From Fusobacterium ulcerans (GTDB lineage Bacteria > Fusobacteriota > Fusobacteriia > Fusobacteriales > Fusobacteriaceae), in contig NZ_CP028105.1 in the NCBI RefSeq assembly GCF_003019675.1, forward strand, positions 2,434,282-2,498,281: a stretch of 64,000 bases of DNA, in the 5' to 3' direction. Shown one piece after another: positions 1 to 9,006 of the stretch. The position numbers were made by a program, and so were the translations under genes. The stretch's first letter is position 1. Each line of letters opens with the position of its first letter. Below the pieces are notes generated by a model. The model had not been told where the DNA came from. It saw only the letters and a list, made by a program, of their open reading frames with translations, and ran no database searches.

Positions 1-777
1 AAGAAAATTAACAATAATATAAAAATTATAACTTTTTTTCAAAATATTGAATATGATTTCATAAAATCACGTATAAAAAGAGAAGGAAAAATATATTATA
101 TTCAGTTAAAAGCTACATATTATAATGAAAAATTAGCTGTGAAATTTTCAGATTATTTAATTACTTTAAATAATAGAGATAGTGGAAGACTATTAGAAAA
201 ATATGGAAGAAATAGTAATTTTGAATTACCAATAACTTTAAACGATAAGGTTATAAAAAATAATTTTAAGATAGAAAATAGCTATATTTTATTTGTAGGG
301 TCGCTTTTTTTTGCTAATTATTATGGAATAAAATGGTTTATAGAAAATGTTATGCCTTATATTGAGGATAAAAAACTTTTAATAGTAGGAAAAGGATTTG
401 AAAAAAAGAAAAAAGAATTACAAAGAAAAAATGTTGAAGTTATTGGAACTGTAAATAATCTTGAAAAATATTATACAAATGCTATTTGTATGGTAATGCC
501 CATATTTGATGGTGCAGGAATGAAAGTTAAAACAGCAGAAGCTATGATGTATGGAAAGACTATTTATGGAACAAAAGAAGCTTTTGAAGGATATGATGTT
601 GATTATGAAAAAATTGGAGGACTTTGTCAGACAGAGAAAGATTTTATTGATAAAATTAATAAAGATAAAGGGATAAAGTTTAATTTTTATTCTAGAAAAA
701 AATTTGAAGAAAAGTATTCAAATGAATCAGCCTTAAAAAGTATGGACATTTTTTTAAAAGAAAATGATTTAATTTAG
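1..777 (+). CDS. Glycosyltransferase family 4-like, 5'-truncated by the window edge
   Basis: The reading frame is open from base 1, so the GTG at 139 is not the true start and the gene begins outside the window. The visible 258 residues carry the C-terminal half of a GT-B fold enzyme. Hydrophobic strands (YILFVGSLFF, LLIVGKGF) are followed by a GDGAGMKVKTAEAM-like segment (FDGAGMKVKTAEAMMYGK), which matches the nucleotide-sugar binding motif of GT4 enzymes. It presumably transfers a sugar to a lipid-linked O-unit on the cytoplasmic face of the inner membrane, because the following genes form an O-antigen locus. Donor and acceptor cannot be told from sequence. The DNA is extremely AT-rich. About 200 AT-rich bases without a supported gene follow it. 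Confidence 0.75.
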   Translation, partial: KKINNNIKIITFFQNIEYDFIKSRIKREGKIYYIQLKATYYNEKLAVKFSDYLITLNNRDSGRLLEKYGRNSNFELPITLNDKVIKNNFKIENSYILFVGSLFFANYYGIKWFIENVMPYIEDKKLLIVGKGFEKKKKELQRKNVEVIGTVNNLEKYYTNAICMVMPIFDGAGMKVKTAEAMMYGKTIYGTKEAFEGYDVDYEKIGGLCQTEKDFIDKINKDKGIKFNFYSRKKFEEKYSNESALKSMDIFLKENDLI

Positions 778-974
778 AAAAATAATTAAAAATAAAATTT
801 AAAAAGAAAGAATAACAGAAATAAAAACTATAACAAACTTATAAAAATTTAGATATTTTTTACATAATCAATGTAGTTTTTATAAAAAAATTAAGTATTA
901 AAAAATAATATAAGTTAACTTTGAATAATGTGATATATATAAATAAATTGTTAAAGAAAGGAAAAAAATTAAGA

Positions 975-1883
975 ATGAGAATATCAGTAATAATTCCAAG
1001 TTATAATAGAGCACATATTTTAGAAAAAACGATTCCAACTTATTTCCAACCTGGAGTAGAAGAAGTACTACTTATAGATGATTGCTCTACAGATAGTACA
1101 AAAAAAGTAGCAGAAAAATTGAAAAAAATTTTTCCTAAATTAAAATATTATAGAATGGAAAAAAATTCAAAACAAACTGGTGCAAAAAATAAAGGGATAG
1201 AATTAGCAGATAAAAATAATGAATATATTTATTTTGGAGACGATGATGCATTATTAATGGAGAATTCTATTAAATTTTTAACTGAAACAATGAAAAAATA
1301 TAATGCTGATTTAGTTGGAGCAAAAGCATTATATTTTAAAAATAAAAAAGAACTGAGAAATATAGACAAGTTTATAAAAAAATTTAAAAAAATAACTAAT
1401 AAAAAAATAGTTGATTTTAATAAATTATACTTTAATTTTGAGAAAGAAACAGAAATTCCAGTAGAAATTCCAGTAACTCATGCATATTTTTTGATAAAAA
1501 AAGAAGCAATAGGAGAAGTTAGATTTTCTTTAGACTATAAAGGAAATTGTTTCAGAGAAGAAACAGATTTCATATTACAAATTTATAAACAAGGAAAAAA
1601 AATAATGTATGATAGTAGAGCTATAGGAATAAATTTACCAAGAATAGAAGCATCAGGAGGGGCACACTTAAAAGGTATAATAGGAAAGATAAAATGGAAT
1701 TATTCAGCAATAAAAAATAATAATATTTTTATAGAAAAACATTATGAATACTTAAAGGAAAATAAGCTAGTAAAAAGAAGTAAAATTAATTTAAAAATAC
1801 TTTTTGTTTTTCAACAAATAAATATAATTTTAAAATCCCAAATTAAAAAAATAATAAACATAATAAAAATAGGAAGTTTTTAA
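975..1883 (+). CDS. Glycosyltransferase family 2 (GT-A)
   Basis: The protein opens with the classic GT2 start ISVIIPSYNRAHILEKTIP. It then has a nucleotide-binding VLLIDDCSTDST segment and a metal-binding FGDDDA motif near residue 90, so it is an inverting GT-A transferase acting on polyprenyl-linked sugars at the inner membrane. I chose the ATG at 975 because the domain begins directly after it. A TTG at 921 is in frame but would add 18 residues lacking family features. The stop overlaps the next gene's ATG by one base, so the two are translationally coupled. It belongs to the O-antigen operon. The sugar is unknown. Confidence 0.8.
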   Translation: MRISVIIPSYNRAHILEKTIPTYFQPGVEEVLLIDDCSTDSTKKVAEKLKKIFPKLKYYRMEKNSKQTGAKNKGIELADKNNEYIYFGDDDALLMENSIKFLTETMKKYNADLVGAKALYFKNKKELRNIDKFIKKFKKITNKKIVDFNKLYFNFEKETEIPVEIPVTHAYFLIKKEAIGEVRFSLDYKGNCFREETDFILQIYKQGKKIMYDSRAIGINLPRIEASGGAHLKGIIGKIKWNYSAIKNNNIFIEKHYEYLKENKLVKRSKINLKILFVFQQINIILKSQIKKIINIIKIGSF

Positions 1884-2959
1884 TGAAAAATAAGTTAGAT
1901 AAAAATTTAATTTATTTTATGATTCTTTTTTTATTAATTTTAGTATTTTATTTAAATGAGATTTATAATATAAAAATAAATATTAAATTGAAAAGTACTA
2001 TTTTGTTAATATTGACTTTGATTTATATTATTGATATGAAAATTAATAAAAAAGATAATTTGAAAATAAGTATCTTATTTTTATTGATTATTTTTTTAAG
2101 AAAATATTATATATCTTTTTATATTGTTTTTATTTCTAGGTTTTTAACAAAAAAAAGACGATTACAAATAATATTAATAATAATGTTATTTTTTTATATT
2201 CTAACTTTAGTTTTAAATTATTTTGGCTATTTAGAATTTAATAATATAAAATATGGATTAACTAGATATGGTGATATCTTAAAAATAAGGAATCCTTTAG
2301 GATTTTCACACCCAAATACAACAATGGTATTAATGCTTCCTATATTTTTTTTATTATATTATTTATATTATTCTAGATTAAAAATAATGTTAATAGTAAT
2401 TTTTGAAATTATAAATATTTATTTGTTCTATTATACAAATTCTAGAACTTCTTTTTTATTAATTAATTTATTTTTAAGTATAATTTTTTTAGGAGATAAA
2501 TTTATAAGTAAAATAAAAGTATTATTTTATTTGCAAGAAATTATAATAGTAATTTTTTCAATAATTTTACCAATATTTTTTCATAATAGTATTTTAGATG
2601 GTTTATTTAGTGGGCGGTTAATATATTCATATTGTTATTTAAAAAATATTTCAATTACATTTTTGGGAAAAAATATGACAGAAATTTATAATACCTATTA
2701 TCCATTAGATAATATATATTTAAAAATTATTTATGAAAATGGTATTTTAGGGTTAATATTGTGCATTATAGTAATTTTTTATATTATAAATTTATTATAT
2801 AAAAATAAAGATTATAAAGCTATAAGAATTTTTTCAATTATTTTAATTTTAGGATTCATGGAAAGTATAGTCTTTTATTATTTTGTAAATATAATATGTT
2901 TTATAATTCCAGAATATATATTTGGAAATAAAGAAATAACTATAAAAAATATAAAGTAA
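1883..2959 (+). CDS. O-antigen polymerase-like membrane protein (Wzy)
   Basis: 358 residues, almost entirely hydrophobic, with roughly ten predicted membrane segments and a long loop before the last ones. This is the usual architecture of Wzy polymerases, whose primary sequences are poorly conserved. A GFSHPNTT segment near residue 140 resembles the RxxxxxxHPN signature found in many O-antigen ligase/polymerase family proteins. The start ATG overlaps the preceding stop. Because the locus has a flippase and glycosyltransferases but no other polymerase candidate, Wzy is the best call. WaaL-type ligase is the main alternative. Base composition is among the most AT-rich in the window. Confidence 0.65.
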   Translation: MKNKLDKNLIYFMILFLLILVFYLNEIYNIKINIKLKSTILLILTLIYIIDMKINKKDNLKISILFLLIIFLRKYYISFYIVFISRFLTKKRRLQIILIIMLFFYILTLVLNYFGYLEFNNIKYGLTRYGDILKIRNPLGFSHPNTTMVLMLPIFFLLYYLYYSRLKIMLIVIFEIINIYLFYYTNSRTSFLLINLFLSIIFLGDKFISKIKVLFYLQEIIIVIFSIILPIFFHNSILDGLFSGRLIYSYCYLKNISITFLGKNMTEIYNTYYPLDNIYLKIIYENGILGLILCIIVIFYIINLLYKNKDYKAIRIFSIILILGFMESIVFYYFVNIICFIIPEYIFGNKEITIKNIK

Positions 2960-2978
2960 ATTAAGAAAGGAAAAGTAA

Positions 2979-4322
2979 ATGCCAAAAAAATTAGAAAATT
3001 TAAAGCAAGAAATATTAGAAAAAGTAAAAGAATATCATAATATAAAATTTGGAGATAAAAAAGACTTTACTGAAGGAGAAACATATATCAACTATGGAGG
3101 AAGATTCTTTGATGAGCAGGAAATGGTTAATCTTGTTGATTCTTCTTTAGATTTCTGGCTTACTTCTGGACCATGGGTTAAGAAATTTGAAACTAAAATG
3201 GCTGAGTATCTTGATATAAAATACTGTTCTCTAACTAATTCAGGTTCATCAGCTAATCTTCTTGCATTTATGGCTTTAACTGCTCAAGAGTTAGGTGACA
3301 GAAGAATAAAAAGAGGAGATGAAGTAATAACTGTATCAGCTGGATTTCCTACTACAGTTACTCCAATTATTCAATATGGAGCAGTTTCTGTATTTGTAGA
3401 TGTAACAGTTCCAGCATATAACATAGATGTCAATATGTTAGAAGAAGCATTAAGCAAAAAAACAAAAGCTGTAATGATAGCACATACATTAGGAAACCCT
3501 TTTAATCTTCAAGGAGTAAAAGATTTTTGTAAAAAACATAATCTATGGCTTGTAGAGGACAACTGTGATGCTTTAGGTTCTGAATACTATATAGATGGAG
3601 AATGGAAAAAAACAGGAACAATAGGTGATATAGGAACATCAAGTTTTTATCCACCTCATCATATGACTATGGGAGAGGGAGGAGCAGTATATACAGATAA
3701 TCCTCTGCTTCATAAATTAATAAAATCCTTCAGAGATTGGGGAAGAGACTGCTGGTGTGAAAGTGGTGTAGATGATACATGCCATATGAGATTTACTAAA
3801 CAGTATGGAGAGCTTCCATTAGGATATGACCATAAATATGTATATTCACATTTTGGATATAATCTAAAAGTGACAGATATGCAGGCAGCTATTGGAGTTG
3901 CGCAATTAGATAAGCTTCCACATATAGTAGAGGCAAGAAGAAAAAATTGGAATAGATTGTATGAAGGATTGAAAGATATTCAAGATAAGATAATACTTCC
4001 AGAACCAGAAAAGAACTCAAAACCAAGCTGGTTTGGATTTTTAATATCTGTAAAAGAAGGAACAGGAAAATCAAGAGTGGAACTTGCAAAACATCTTGAA
4101 GCTAATAAAATACAAACAAGAAATCTATTTGCAGGAAATCTTTTAAAACATCCAGCTTTTGATGAAATGAGAAAGACTGGAGAAGGATTCAGAGTAATAG
4201 GAGATTTAAAAAATACAGATTTCATAATGAATAACACTCTATGGGTAGGGGTATATCCTGGAATGACAGATGAAATGCTGGATTTTATGATAAAGAAAAT
4301 AAAAGAATATATACTTGGGTAA
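2979..4322 (+). CDS. rfbH: CDP-4-keto-6-deoxy-D-glucose-3-dehydrase (E1)
   Basis: PMP-dependent, iron-sulfur dehydrase that removes the 3-hydroxyl of CDP-4-keto-6-deoxyglucose on the way to 3,6-dideoxyhexoses. The 447-residue protein has the aminotransferase fold, but the usual PLP-binding lysine is replaced by histidine: FYPPHHMTMGEGG, with Tyr224 and His227 in the E1 spacing. The [2Fe-2S] cysteines are present as Cys196, Cys258, Cys260 and Cys268 (C-X61-C-X1-C-X7-C, very close to the described E1 pattern). rfbF and rfbG follow with short gaps, which completes the early pathway. The electron-donating partner E3 (ddhD) is not in the window. GC is clearly higher than in the flanking transferase genes. 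Confidence 0.93.
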   Translation: MPKKLENLKQEILEKVKEYHNIKFGDKKDFTEGETYINYGGRFFDEQEMVNLVDSSLDFWLTSGPWVKKFETKMAEYLDIKYCSLTNSGSSANLLAFMALTAQELGDRRIKRGDEVITVSAGFPTTVTPIIQYGAVSVFVDVTVPAYNIDVNMLEEALSKKTKAVMIAHTLGNPFNLQGVKDFCKKHNLWLVEDNCDALGSEYYIDGEWKKTGTIGDIGTSSFYPPHHMTMGEGGAVYTDNPLLHKLIKSFRDWGRDCWCESGVDDTCHMRFTKQYGELPLGYDHKYVYSHFGYNLKVTDMQAAIGVAQLDKLPHIVEARRKNWNRLYEGLKDIQDKIILPEPEKNSKPSWFGFLISVKEGTGKSRVELAKHLEANKIQTRNLFAGNLLKHPAFDEMRKTGEGFRVIGDLKNTDFIMNNTLWVGVYPGMTDEMLDFMIKKIKEYILG

Positions 4323-4334
4323 GGAGGATAAGAT

Positions 4335-5108
4335 ATGAAAGCAGTAATATTAGCAGGTGGATATGGAACAAGACTTAGTGAAGCAACAAACCTTATCCCA
4401 AAACCAATGGTAGAAATAGGAGGAAAGCCTATTTTATGGCATATTATGAAAACATATTCTCATTATGGGATAAATGAATTTATCATTTGTTGTGGATACA
4501 AAGGATATATCATAAAAGAATGGTTTTCAAATTATTTTCTTCATACAAGTGATGTGACATTTGATCTGCAAAATAATGAAATGACAGTGCATGATTGTCA
4601 CTCTGAAAACTGGAAAGTAACTCTTGTAAATACAGGACTTGAAACTATGACAGGTGGAAGAATTAAAAGAATAGAAAAATATATAGGAAATGAAACTTTT
4701 CTTTTAACATATGGTGATGGGGTAACAGATTTAAATATAGGTGAAAGCATAAAATTCCATAAAGAAAGTGGTAAAACTTTGACTGTTACAGCATATAAAC
4801 CGCAAGGAAAATTTGGATCGTTGGATATAGATGAGCTGGGAAATGTAAAGGCTTTCACAGAGAAACCAGCAGGAGATGGAAGCTGGATAAATGCAGGATA
4901 TTTCATATGTGAACCAGAAGTATTTAATTATATAACTGAAGGAGATTCAACTATATTTGAAAGAGCTCCTCTAGAAAATATAGCTAAAGATGGAAAAATG
5001 AATTCTTTTAAACATACAGGATTCTGGAAGCCTATGGATATATTAAGAGATAATAAAGAATTAAATGATATGTGGGATAGTGGAAAAGCTCCATGGAAAG
5101 TATGGTAA
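4335..5108 (+). CDS. rfbF: Glucose-1-phosphate cytidylyltransferase
   Basis: Makes CDP-glucose from CTP and glucose-1-phosphate, the first step of CDP-3,6-dideoxyhexose synthesis. The 257-residue protein starts with the nucleotidyltransferase signature MKAVILAGGYGTRLSEAT and continues with IPKPMVEIGGKPILWHIM. FLLTYGDGVTDLNI provides the metal-binding region. Length and motifs match RfbF/DdhA rather than RmlA: it has the cytidylyltransferase-type HYGINEFIICCGYKG segment. It lies 12 bp after rfbH with an AAGGAGG ribosome binding site. The product feeds rfbG directly downstream. Confidence 0.93.
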   Translation: MKAVILAGGYGTRLSEATNLIPKPMVEIGGKPILWHIMKTYSHYGINEFIICCGYKGYIIKEWFSNYFLHTSDVTFDLQNNEMTVHDCHSENWKVTLVNTGLETMTGGRIKRIEKYIGNETFLLTYGDGVTDLNIGESIKFHKESGKTLTVTAYKPQGKFGSLDIDELGNVKAFTEKPAGDGSWINAGYFICEPEVFNYITEGDSTIFERAPLENIAKDGKMNSFKHTGFWKPMDILRDNKELNDMWDSGKAPWKVW

Positions 5109-5119
5109 TTGGAGGAAAA

Positions 5120-6196
5120 ATGAAAAACTTTAATAATGTGTATAAAGGAAAAAGAGTTCTGGTAACAGGTCATACAGGATTTAAAGGTTCATGGTTATCA
5201 ATATGGCTCAGGGAATTAGGCGCTGAAGTAATAGGTTATTCATTAGAACCATATACAGAAAAGGACAATTTTGTTTTATCACATTTATCTGAAAAAATGG
5301 TTGATATTAGAGGAGATATAAGAGATAGAAAACATTTAAAAGAAGTATTTGATAAATATAAGCCAGAAATAGTATTTCATTTAGCAGCTCAGCCATTAGT
5401 AAGACTATCATATGATATTCCAGTAGAAACATATGAAACTAATCTTATGGGAACTATAAATATACTGGAAGAGATAAGAAACTGTGAGAATACAAAAATA
5501 GGAATAATGATAACAACGGATAAGTGCTATGAAAATAAAGAACAGATATGGGGATATAGAGAAAATGAAGCTTTTGGAGGATATGATCCATATTCCTCAT
5601 CTAAAGGAGCTTGTGAAATAGCTATACAATCATGGAGAAATTCATTTTTTAATCCTAAAGATTATGAAAAACATGGAAAAAGTATAGCAAGTGTAAGAGC
5701 TGGAAATGTAATTGGTGGAGGAGACTGGGCAAAAGACAGAATAGTACCAGACTGTATAAGAGCATTGGAAGAAGATAGAGATATAAAAATAAGAAGTCCA
5801 AAATCAATAAGACCATGGGAACATGTCCTTGAACCATTAAGTGGATATCTTCTATTAGGGCAAAAGATGATGGAAGATCCAATAAAATATTGTGAAGGAT
5901 GGAACTTTGGACCAAATCTAGATGCCATAGTAAATGTATGGGAAGTAGCAGAAAAAATAGTAAAAGATTATAGAAAAGGAAATCTAAAAGATATTTCTGA
6001 TCCAAATGCTTTGCATGAAGCTAAACTATTGCTACTAGATATAACAAAATCAAGATTTGAATTAGGATGGAAACCTACATTAACAATAGATAAAAGTATA
6101 GAATTAACTGCTGAATGGTATAAGAGATACAAAAATGAAGATGTATATCAACTTTGTATAAAACAGATAAATGAATTTTCTAAGTTGGGTGAATAA
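5120..6196 (+). CDS. rfbG: CDP-glucose 4,6-dehydratase
   Basis: NAD-dependent extended short-chain dehydrogenase that turns CDP-glucose into CDP-4-keto-6-deoxyglucose. It shows the Rossmann motif TGHTGFKGSWL near the N terminus, HLAAQPLVRLSY, the catalytic YxxxK in DPYSSSKGACE and the family-typical SVRAGNVIGGGDWA. I placed the start at ATG 5120, behind GGAGG at 5111-5115. An ATG at 5093 is in frame but lies inside rfbF and would prepend nine residues. The gene sits between the cytidylyltransferase and the epimerase/reductase pair, in pathway order. Confidence 0.93.
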   Translation: MKNFNNVYKGKRVLVTGHTGFKGSWLSIWLRELGAEVIGYSLEPYTEKDNFVLSHLSEKMVDIRGDIRDRKHLKEVFDKYKPEIVFHLAAQPLVRLSYDIPVETYETNLMGTINILEEIRNCENTKIGIMITTDKCYENKEQIWGYRENEAFGGYDPYSSSKGACEIAIQSWRNSFFNPKDYEKHGKSIASVRAGNVIGGGDWAKDRIVPDCIRALEEDRDIKIRSPKSIRPWEHVLEPLSGYLLLGQKMMEDPIKYCEGWNFGPNLDAIVNVWEVAEKIVKDYRKGNLKDISDPNALHEAKLLLLDITKSRFELGWKPTLTIDKSIELTAEWYKRYKNEDVYQLCIKQINEFSKLGE

Positions 6197-6197
6197 T

Positions 6198-6740
6198 ATG
6201 GAAATTATAAAAACAGAATTAGAAGGAGTCTTTATTATAAAAAATAAAATATTCCAAGATGAAAGAGGAATATTTATTAAAACATATAATAAAGATGAAT
6301 TTGAAAAAAATAATCTTTATACAGAATTTAGAGAAAGTTATTTTTCAATTTCAAATAAAGATGTAATAAGAGGGATGCATTTTCAGCTTCCTCCTTTTGA
6401 ACATGAAAAATTAGTTTATGTAGCAAAGGGAAAAGTATTAGATGTTATTGTAGATTTAAGAAAAAATTCTAAAACTTTAGGAAAATATATAAGTTTAGAA
6501 TTATCAGAAGAAAATGGATATTCTGTATATATTCCCAAAGGATTAGCGCATGGATTTAAGTCTCTAGAAGATGGAAGTATAATGATTTACAATGTAGCGA
6601 CAGTATATAATTCTGAAAGTGATTATGGAATCAGATGGAATAGTATTGGATTTGATTGGAGAACAGAAGAACCTATACTATCAGTAAGAGATAAAAATTT
6701 TGAGAGTATGAATGATTTTTTGAAAAAAGAGGTATTTTAA
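6198..6740 (+). CDS. RfbC-like sugar-nucleotide epimerase (cupin)
   Basis: A 180-residue cupin of the dTDP-4-dehydrorhamnose 3,5-epimerase family. Recognisable features are FQDERGIFIKTYNKDEF, VIRGMHFQLPPFEHEKLV with the catalytic His of the family, and YIPKGLAHGFKSLEDGS. No RmlA/B/D genes are near. In this CDP-dideoxyhexose cluster it is more likely a C5 epimerase like AscE of the CDP-ascarylose pathway; that assignment is inference. The start at ATG 6198 is preferred over an in-frame ATG at 6171 within rfbG, because the family begins just after it. The next gene follows after two bases, so the pair is coupled. Confidence 0.82.
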   Translation: MEIIKTELEGVFIIKNKIFQDERGIFIKTYNKDEFEKNNLYTEFRESYFSISNKDVIRGMHFQLPPFEHEKLVYVAKGKVLDVIVDLRKNSKTLGKYISLELSEENGYSVYIPKGLAHGFKSLEDGSIMIYNVATVYNSESDYGIRWNSIGFDWRTEEPILSVRDKNFESMNDFLKKEVF

Positions 6741-6742
6741 AT

Positions 6743-7579
6743 ATGAAAAAAAGATGTCTGGTAACTGGAGCAACAGGGTTTGTTGGATCAAATCTTTGTA
6801 AAAAATTAATAGAACAAGATTGGAATGTAACAATAATATGTAGAAAAAGTTCAAAACTAGATAATTTAGAAGAAATAAAAAATAAAATAAATATATTTGA
6901 ATATGACAATGATTTAAAAAATATGATTAAATTTTTTAAAGAAAATAAGTTTGAGATAGTATTTCATTTAGCTTCTTTATTTATAGCAGAGCATGAAAGT
7001 AAAGATGTAGATAATTTATTAAACAGCAATATAGTATTTGGAACTCATCTTTTAGAAGGAATGAAAGAAAGTGAAAATAAACTGTTAATAAATACAGGAA
7101 CTTCATGGCAACATTATAACTCCGAAGAATATAATCCTGTAGATTTATATGCTGCTACAAAAGAAGCCTTTGAAAAGATAATAAAATATTATGTTGAAGC
7201 TGAAGGAGTTAGATGTATAACTTTAAAGTTATTTGATACATATGGAGAAAATGACAAAAGACCTAAACTTATTAACCTATTAAATAAATTTGTTGATGAA
7301 GGAAAAGAATTAGAGATGTCTTTAGGGGAACAAAAATTGGATTTGGTTCATATAGACATAGTGACAGATACTTTTATAAAGGCATATGAATTATTGAAAA
7401 GTAATGAAGAAATAAGGAATGAAGTTTATGGAGTATCATCAGGAAAACAGATTTCATTGAGAGGAATAGTAGAAAATTTTGAAAAAAAAACTGGAAAGAA
7501 ATTGAAGATAAATTGGGGAGCAAAACCATATAGAAAGAGAGAAGTTATGGGGCCAATAAAAACTTTAAAAAAAATTTAA
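6743..7579 (+). CDS. NAD(P)-dependent sugar reductase/epimerase (extended SDR)
   Basis: 278 residues beginning with a Rossmann motif, LVTGATGFVGSNL. It continues with FHLAS, the conserved TGTSWQHY strand and a catalytic YxxxK in DLYAATKEAFEK. The short length and overall pattern resemble the CDP-abequose/paratose synthases and AscF-type 4-ketoreductases that finish CDP-3,6-dideoxyhexoses. Its position directly after the dehydrase genes and the epimerase supports the role of final ketoreductase. The exact stereochemistry (abequose, paratose, ascarylose or colitose-like) cannot be read from the sequence. It is translated immediately behind the epimerase gene. Confidence 0.75.
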   Translation: MKKRCLVTGATGFVGSNLCKKLIEQDWNVTIICRKSSKLDNLEEIKNKINIFEYDNDLKNMIKFFKENKFEIVFHLASLFIAEHESKDVDNLLNSNIVFGTHLLEGMKESENKLLINTGTSWQHYNSEEYNPVDLYAATKEAFEKIIKYYVEAEGVRCITLKLFDTYGENDKRPKLINLLNKFVDEGKELEMSLGEQKLDLVHIDIVTDTFIKAYELLKSNEEIRNEVYGVSSGKQISLRGIVENFEKKTGKKLKINWGAKPYRKREVMGPIKTLKKI

Positions 7580-7602
7580 TACAGGTAAAGGGAGTTTGAA
7601 AA

Positions 7603-9006
7603 TTGGAAATAAAAGTGACAAAAAATGATATTTTTTGGAGTTATGCAGCCCAATTATTAAATATTGGAGCAGGAGTGTTTATTCTTCCAATAATATTAAA
7701 AAAGTTGTCTTCAGCTGAGTTGGGAATATGGTATATTTTCTTAGCTATAGCAAGCTTGATGGCCTTATTAGATTTTGGTTTTTTACCAACAATTCAAAGG
7801 AATATATCTTATGTTTTTAGTGGAGTAGAAGAATTATTAGAACAAGGAATATCAGAGAAAAAAAGCAGTGGAATAAATTATAAACTTTTAAAAGATATAA
7901 TAGAAACTAGTAAAACTATTTATAGAAGAATTTCTATTATAATATTAATATTACTAAGTACTTTGGGTTCTATTTATATTAATTCTTTAATTAAAGAATT
8001 GGATAATTCTAAATATATTATGATAGCTTGGTATCTTTATATTTTTTCTCTAATCATAAATTTTTATTATTATTATTTTAATGCATTGCTTAGAGGTAAA
8101 GGGATGATAGCAGATGCTAATAAAATAACAATATTTTCAAGATTAGCATTTGTATTATTTTCTTTTTTAGGATTATATTTTAATTTAGGACTTATAGGGA
8201 TATCTTTAGGAAATTTAGCTTCTGTAATAGTAATAAGAATTTTATCTTCTAAAAAATTTTTTACAAAAGAACTTAAAGAAGAATTAAAAAATATAGACTC
8301 AAAAATAAATAAAAAATTATTCAAGATAATTTTTCATAATGCTAATAAATTGGGATTGGTATCTTTAGGAGGATTTTTAATAGTAAAAAGTAATATTTTA
8401 ATTGCTTCGAAATATTTATCATTGGATATTGTTGCTCAATATGGACTATCATTACAGTTATTTACTATATTAAGTTCTATAGCAACTACATTATTAACAG
8501 TATTTATTCCTAAAATTGTTCAAAATAGAATAAAAGAAAATGAAGAAGAAATAAAAGAAATATATTCAATGTGCTTTGTATTAAATATTTTTATTTTTAT
8601 TTCAGGGATAATATCAATAGTATATGTAGCTCCATATTTTATATCAATTTTAGGAAGTAATACAAAATTGCTTAATAGTAATCAAATGCTATTCATAGGA
8701 GGTTATTTATTATTAGAGATGATACATTCAAATGCAGCTACTTTTATAACTACAAGTAATAGAATTCCCTTTGTAAGTTCTTCTATTCTATCAGGAATAG
8801 CAATGGTATTGATTTCTTTGTTTTTAATAAACTTTACAGATTTAGGATTATGGAGTTTGTTGATTTCACAAGCCATAGTCCAATTAATGTATAATAACTG
8901 GAAATGGCCTTTAGAAGTTAATAAAGAACTAAAAATAAATTTTTTTGAGTTATGGGAAATTGGAATAAAAAAAATAGTAAGAATTTTAAAGGGAGAGAGG
9001 ATATAA
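7603..9006 (+). CDS. O-unit flippase (Wzx, polysaccharide transporter family)
   Basis: 467 residues with about twelve membrane spans. The N terminus (FWSYAAQLLNIGAGVFILPI, then LSSAELGIWYIF) is typical of the PST/Wzx branch of the MOP superfamily. It would flip undecaprenyl-pyrophosphate-linked O-units to the periplasm for Wzy. The start is a TTG at 7603, supported by AAAGGGAG eight bases upstream; no ATG lies near the domain start. The following glycosyltransferase begins at the next base after the stop. The encoded protein is highly AT-biased (Ile, Lys, Asn, Phe-rich). Confidence 0.85.
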   Translation: MEIKVTKNDIFWSYAAQLLNIGAGVFILPIILKKLSSAELGIWYIFLAIASLMALLDFGFLPTIQRNISYVFSGVEELLEQGISEKKSSGINYKLLKDIIETSKTIYRRISIIILILLSTLGSIYINSLIKELDNSKYIMIAWYLYIFSLIINFYYYYFNALLRGKGMIADANKITIFSRLAFVLFSFLGLYFNLGLIGISLGNLASVIVIRILSSKKFFTKELKEELKNIDSKINKKLFKIIFHNANKLGLVSLGGFLIVKSNILIASKYLSLDIVAQYGLSLQLFTILSSIATTLLTVFIPKIVQNRIKENEEEIKEIYSMCFVLNIFIFISGIISIVYVAPYFISILGSNTKLLNSNQMLFIGGYLLLEMIHSNAATFITTSNRIPFVSSSILSGIAMVLISLFLINFTDLGLWSLLISQAIVQLMYNNWKWPLEVNKELKINFFELWEIGIKKIVRILKGERI

